From an uncultured Elusimicrobia bacterium (lineage in GTDB: Bacteria; Elusimicrobiota; Elusimicrobia; Elusimicrobiales; UBA9959), in assembly GCA_903867985.1 (NCBI GenBank), contig CAIPTO010000143.1, positions 1-52,737 on the forward strand: a DNA stretch of 52,737 bases, written 5' to 3'. The first letter of the stretch is position 1. The number at the start of each line of letters is the position of its first letter. Positions 50,830-52,737 of this stretch are shown here, in pieces. A program made the translations under genes and the position numbers. Below the pieces are notes generated by a model that ran no database searches, was not told the origin of the DNA, and saw only the letters and a program-made list of their open reading frames with translations.

Positions 50830-52737
50830 TTATTCGTAGCGGAGCGCGTCTATGGGCGACAATAGCGAGGCCTTTTTAGCGGGCCAGAAACCGAACACCA
50901 CTCCGACCGTGGCGGAAAAACCGAAAGCCAGAGCAACCGAGAAAGGAGAAATGTAGATTGCCCAACCGGAAAACTTGGATAAAAGCATGGAAGCGCCGGC
51001 GCCTGTCATTATCCCCAAGAGACCGCCGATAACCGAAATGATGATCGCCTCTATCAGGAACTGCAGCAGCACCGCACGCCTGGTGGCGCCGATAGCCTTC
51101 CTGAGGCCTATCTCCTTGGTGCGCTCGCTGACGCTCACCAGCATGATGTTCATTATGCCGATCCCGCCGACTATCAGCGAGATGCCGGCAATGATGCCCA
51201 AAAGCGTACTGAACGTCTTGATGGTGCCGGTCAGCATGGTTTGAAGCTCCGCCATATTCATAAGAGACACATCGTCTTCTTTATACGCGGGCACGCCGTG
51301 CCGCTTGCGCATCAGGACTTTAATATTTTCCTGCACGGCATTCATTAATTTGAAATCCGAAACTTCCACCCAAATGGAATCCACATACTTCTTGCCGAGG
51401 AGAACCTTCATGGCGGTGTTAAGCGGCACAATAACCGTATCATCCTGGTCCTGAAAACCGGAGGCCCCCTTCATGGGCAGCACGCCGATGACAATAAAAT
51501 TTTTCCTGTTTATCTTAATGCTCTTACCCACGGGATTCTCGCTGCCAAAAAGCTGCGTGACCACGGTCTGACCGAGCAGCGCCACCTTTTTAAGCTGAGT
51601 GTTTTCATCTTCCGAGAAAAACCGGCCGTAATAAGGCTCGGCTGCGCGCATCGAAGCATAAATCGCGGTCACGCCTGTAACGCGGCTGCGGTAGTTCTTG
51701 GAACCGTAGACCAGCTGAGCAGACCCCTGAACATTGGAATCCGTCTTTGTCACGTTCGGAACCGATTTGGCCAGAGCTTTAGCATCATCCAGAGTCAACC
51801 GGCTTACCGCGCCCCGACCCAGTGACATTCCGCCCTGGCTGCGGCTGCCTGGCATCACCGCCAGTAGATTTGTGCCGAGCGATGACATTTGCTTCTCTAT
51901 GGACCGCTGCGCACCGGTGCCCACCGCGAGCATCGCGATGAGGGCGCCCACACCGATAATAATTCCCAACATAGTCAGGAGGGAGCGGGTCTTATTACTT
52001 ATTATGGAGTTTATCGAGGAACCCAGGTTCTCCGACACTTCGCGCCAGCTCAGGAAAAAAGACTTCGGAATACGCAACCGCGCCTCCGATTCTTTTTTGA
52101 CCGTCACTTTTTTAACAACATCTTCCACCACCAGGCCGTCCTTAACTTTTATGATCCTGTCGGCCCAGGCGGCTATATCCGGCTCATGAGTGACGATGAT
52201 AACCGTAATACCACGATCGTTAAGCTTGCGGAAGATCGCCATTATCTCATTGGACTGGTCGGAGGCGAGGTTCCCGGTTGGTTCATCGGCAAAAATTATC
52301 TTGGGGTCATTAACCAGCGAACGAGCTATTGCCACGCGCTGCTGCTGGCCGCCGGAAAGTTGGTTGGGCTTATGACCCACGCGATCGCCAAGGCCGACTT
52401 GCTCCAGATATTTACCAGCTTCGTGCGGGCGGGCCTTCTCGCCCAGATAAATTTGCGGCAGCGCCACATTGTCGGCGGCTGTTATCCTCGGCAGGAGGTT
52501 GAACTGCTGGAAAACGAACCCGATTATGCGGGCTCTGAGGTAGGAGAGCTCGACGTCGTCCAGTTCCGAGATTTCGCGGCCAAAAAGCTTGTAAGAGCCG
52601 GCGCTGGGCTTATCCAGAAGACCCAGGATGTGCATCAGTGTGGATTTGCCCGAACCGGACGGCCCCATTATAGCCACAAACTCTCCCTCTTTCACGGAAA
52701 GGTCCACGCCTTTTAAAACCGCGAGGGGTTCGTCGCC
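50830..52737 (-). CDS. macB: MacB-type fused ABC ATPase-permease, 5' end outside the window
   Basis: At least 635 residues, open at the right edge. The N-terminal ATPase has Walker [42 protein letters not shown] and [14 protein letters not shown]. It is followed by a linker, one helix ([20 protein letters not shown]), a ~240-residue periplasmic domain and three helices with [19 protein letters not shown]. MacB works with a MacA adaptor and TolC to expel macrolides, toxins or lipoproteins; the adaptor gene would be expected just outside the window. Confidence 0.9.
   Translation of the reverse strand, partial: GDEPLAVLKGVDLSVKEGEFVAIMGPSGSGKSTLMHILGLLDKPSAGSYKLFGREISELDDVELSYLRARIIGFVFQQFNLLPRITAADNVALPQIYLGEKARPHEAGKYLEQVGLGDRVGHKPNQLSGGQQQRVAIARSLVNDPKIIFADEPTGNLASDQSNEIMAIFRKLNDRGITVIIVTHEPDIAAWADRIIKVKDGLVVEDVVKKVTVKKESEARLRIPKSFFLSWREVSENLGSSINSIISNKTRSLLTMLGIIIGVGALIAMLAVGTGAQRSIEKQMSSLGTNLLAVMPGSRSQGGMSLGRGAVSRLTLDDAKALAKSVPNVTKTDSNVQGSAQLVYGSKNYRSRVTGVTAIYASMRAAEPYYGRFFSEDENTQLKKVALLGQTVVTQLFGSENPVGKSIKINRKNFIVIGVLPMKGASGFQDQDDTVIVPLNTAMKVLLGKKYVDSIWVEVSDFKLMNAVQENIKVLMRKRHGVPAYKEDDVSLMNMAELQTMLTGTIKTFSTLLGIIAGISLIVGGIGIMNIMLVSVSERTKEIGLRKAIGATRRAVLLQFLIEAIIISVIGGLLGIMTGAGASMLLSKFSGWAIYISPFSVALAFGFSATVGVVFGFWPAKKASLLSPIDALRYE

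Noticed and set aside
51889-52716. 275-residue plus-strand frame over the MacB-type gene
   Set aside because: Antisense of Walker and signature motifs; no support.
1-52737. tRNA, rRNA, CRISPR array, prophage or transposase genes
   Set aside because: No cloverleaf-like intergenic sequence, no regular repeat-spacer array and no recombinase or structural phage genes were recognised.

Overview
The window looks like a stretch of chromosome from an uncultured Gram-negative bacterium. The evidence is a KDO 8-phosphate phosphatase (kdsC), LolA-like and Lol-type ABC proteins, an outer-membrane barrel ending in Phe, a lipocalin lipoprotein and many signal peptides. The DNA is moderately GC-rich with short intergenic gaps. 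MutL carries the endonuclease motif expected where MutH is absent. The mix of genes (ClpC with a UVR motif, NfeD, an RsmH with an N-terminal extension, an ALT-type aminotransferase) would fit a deep lineage such as Elusimicrobiota. That placement is an impression, since no rRNA is present to settle it. I found no rRNA, tRNA, CRISPR array, insertion sequence or prophage.

Layout. Positions 1-8 kb: a membrane glycosyltransferase with HTH-like and TPR ends, a small exported protein, guanosine/inosine kinase, an L,D-transpeptidase, a SatP-type acetate carrier, YceH, a lipocalin and RlmN. Positions 8-13.6 kb: a stand-alone receiver, an alanine-aminotransferase-type enzyme, an orphan nuclease-like protein, ArfB, an unknown protein and NfeD. 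Positions 13.6-20.3 kb: a rightward run of clpC, a beta-lactamase-fold serine hydrolase, a U32 protein, YaeQ and a YgjP-type metalloprotein. Positions 20.3-25.7 kb: an MFS carrier, a ChaN-like protein, a secreted papain-like protease, RsmH and a second small exported protein.

Positions 25.7-26.8 kb hold the most accessory-looking patch: an excisionase-type HTH gene between duplicated GTTAAC operators, followed in frame by a truncated SGNH-hydrolase remnant. Positions 26.8-29.6 kb: an epimerase, kdsC, an exported protein and ccdA. Positions 29.6-35.1 kb: a leftward pyrimidine cluster (pyrC, pyrD, pyrF, pyrE) led by a nitroreductase and two small membrane proteins. Positions 35.1-39.9 kb: a PAS protein and a four-gene envelope module (ABC ATPase, FtsX-type permease, LolA-like protein, outer-membrane barrel). 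Positions 40-52.7 kb: a GNAT enzyme, a long palindromic repeat, a B12-binding radical SAM protein, mutL, an exported TPR protein, mutS, dusB, a zincin-like membrane protein with a Gln in its HExxH, a zinc-ribbon protein and a MacB-type transporter cut by the window edge.

Most genes are housekeeping. The least explained items are: a hairpin with a 7-bp stem and 8-nt loop found upstream of two small exported-protein genes, with a looser third copy; the GTTAAC operator pair and the SGNH remnant; the envelope module at 35.6-39.9 kb; the palindrome at 40.8 kb; related palindromic repeats flanking dusB and its partner; and the zincin-like protein. All functional calls are from reading the sequence by eye, with no database search.
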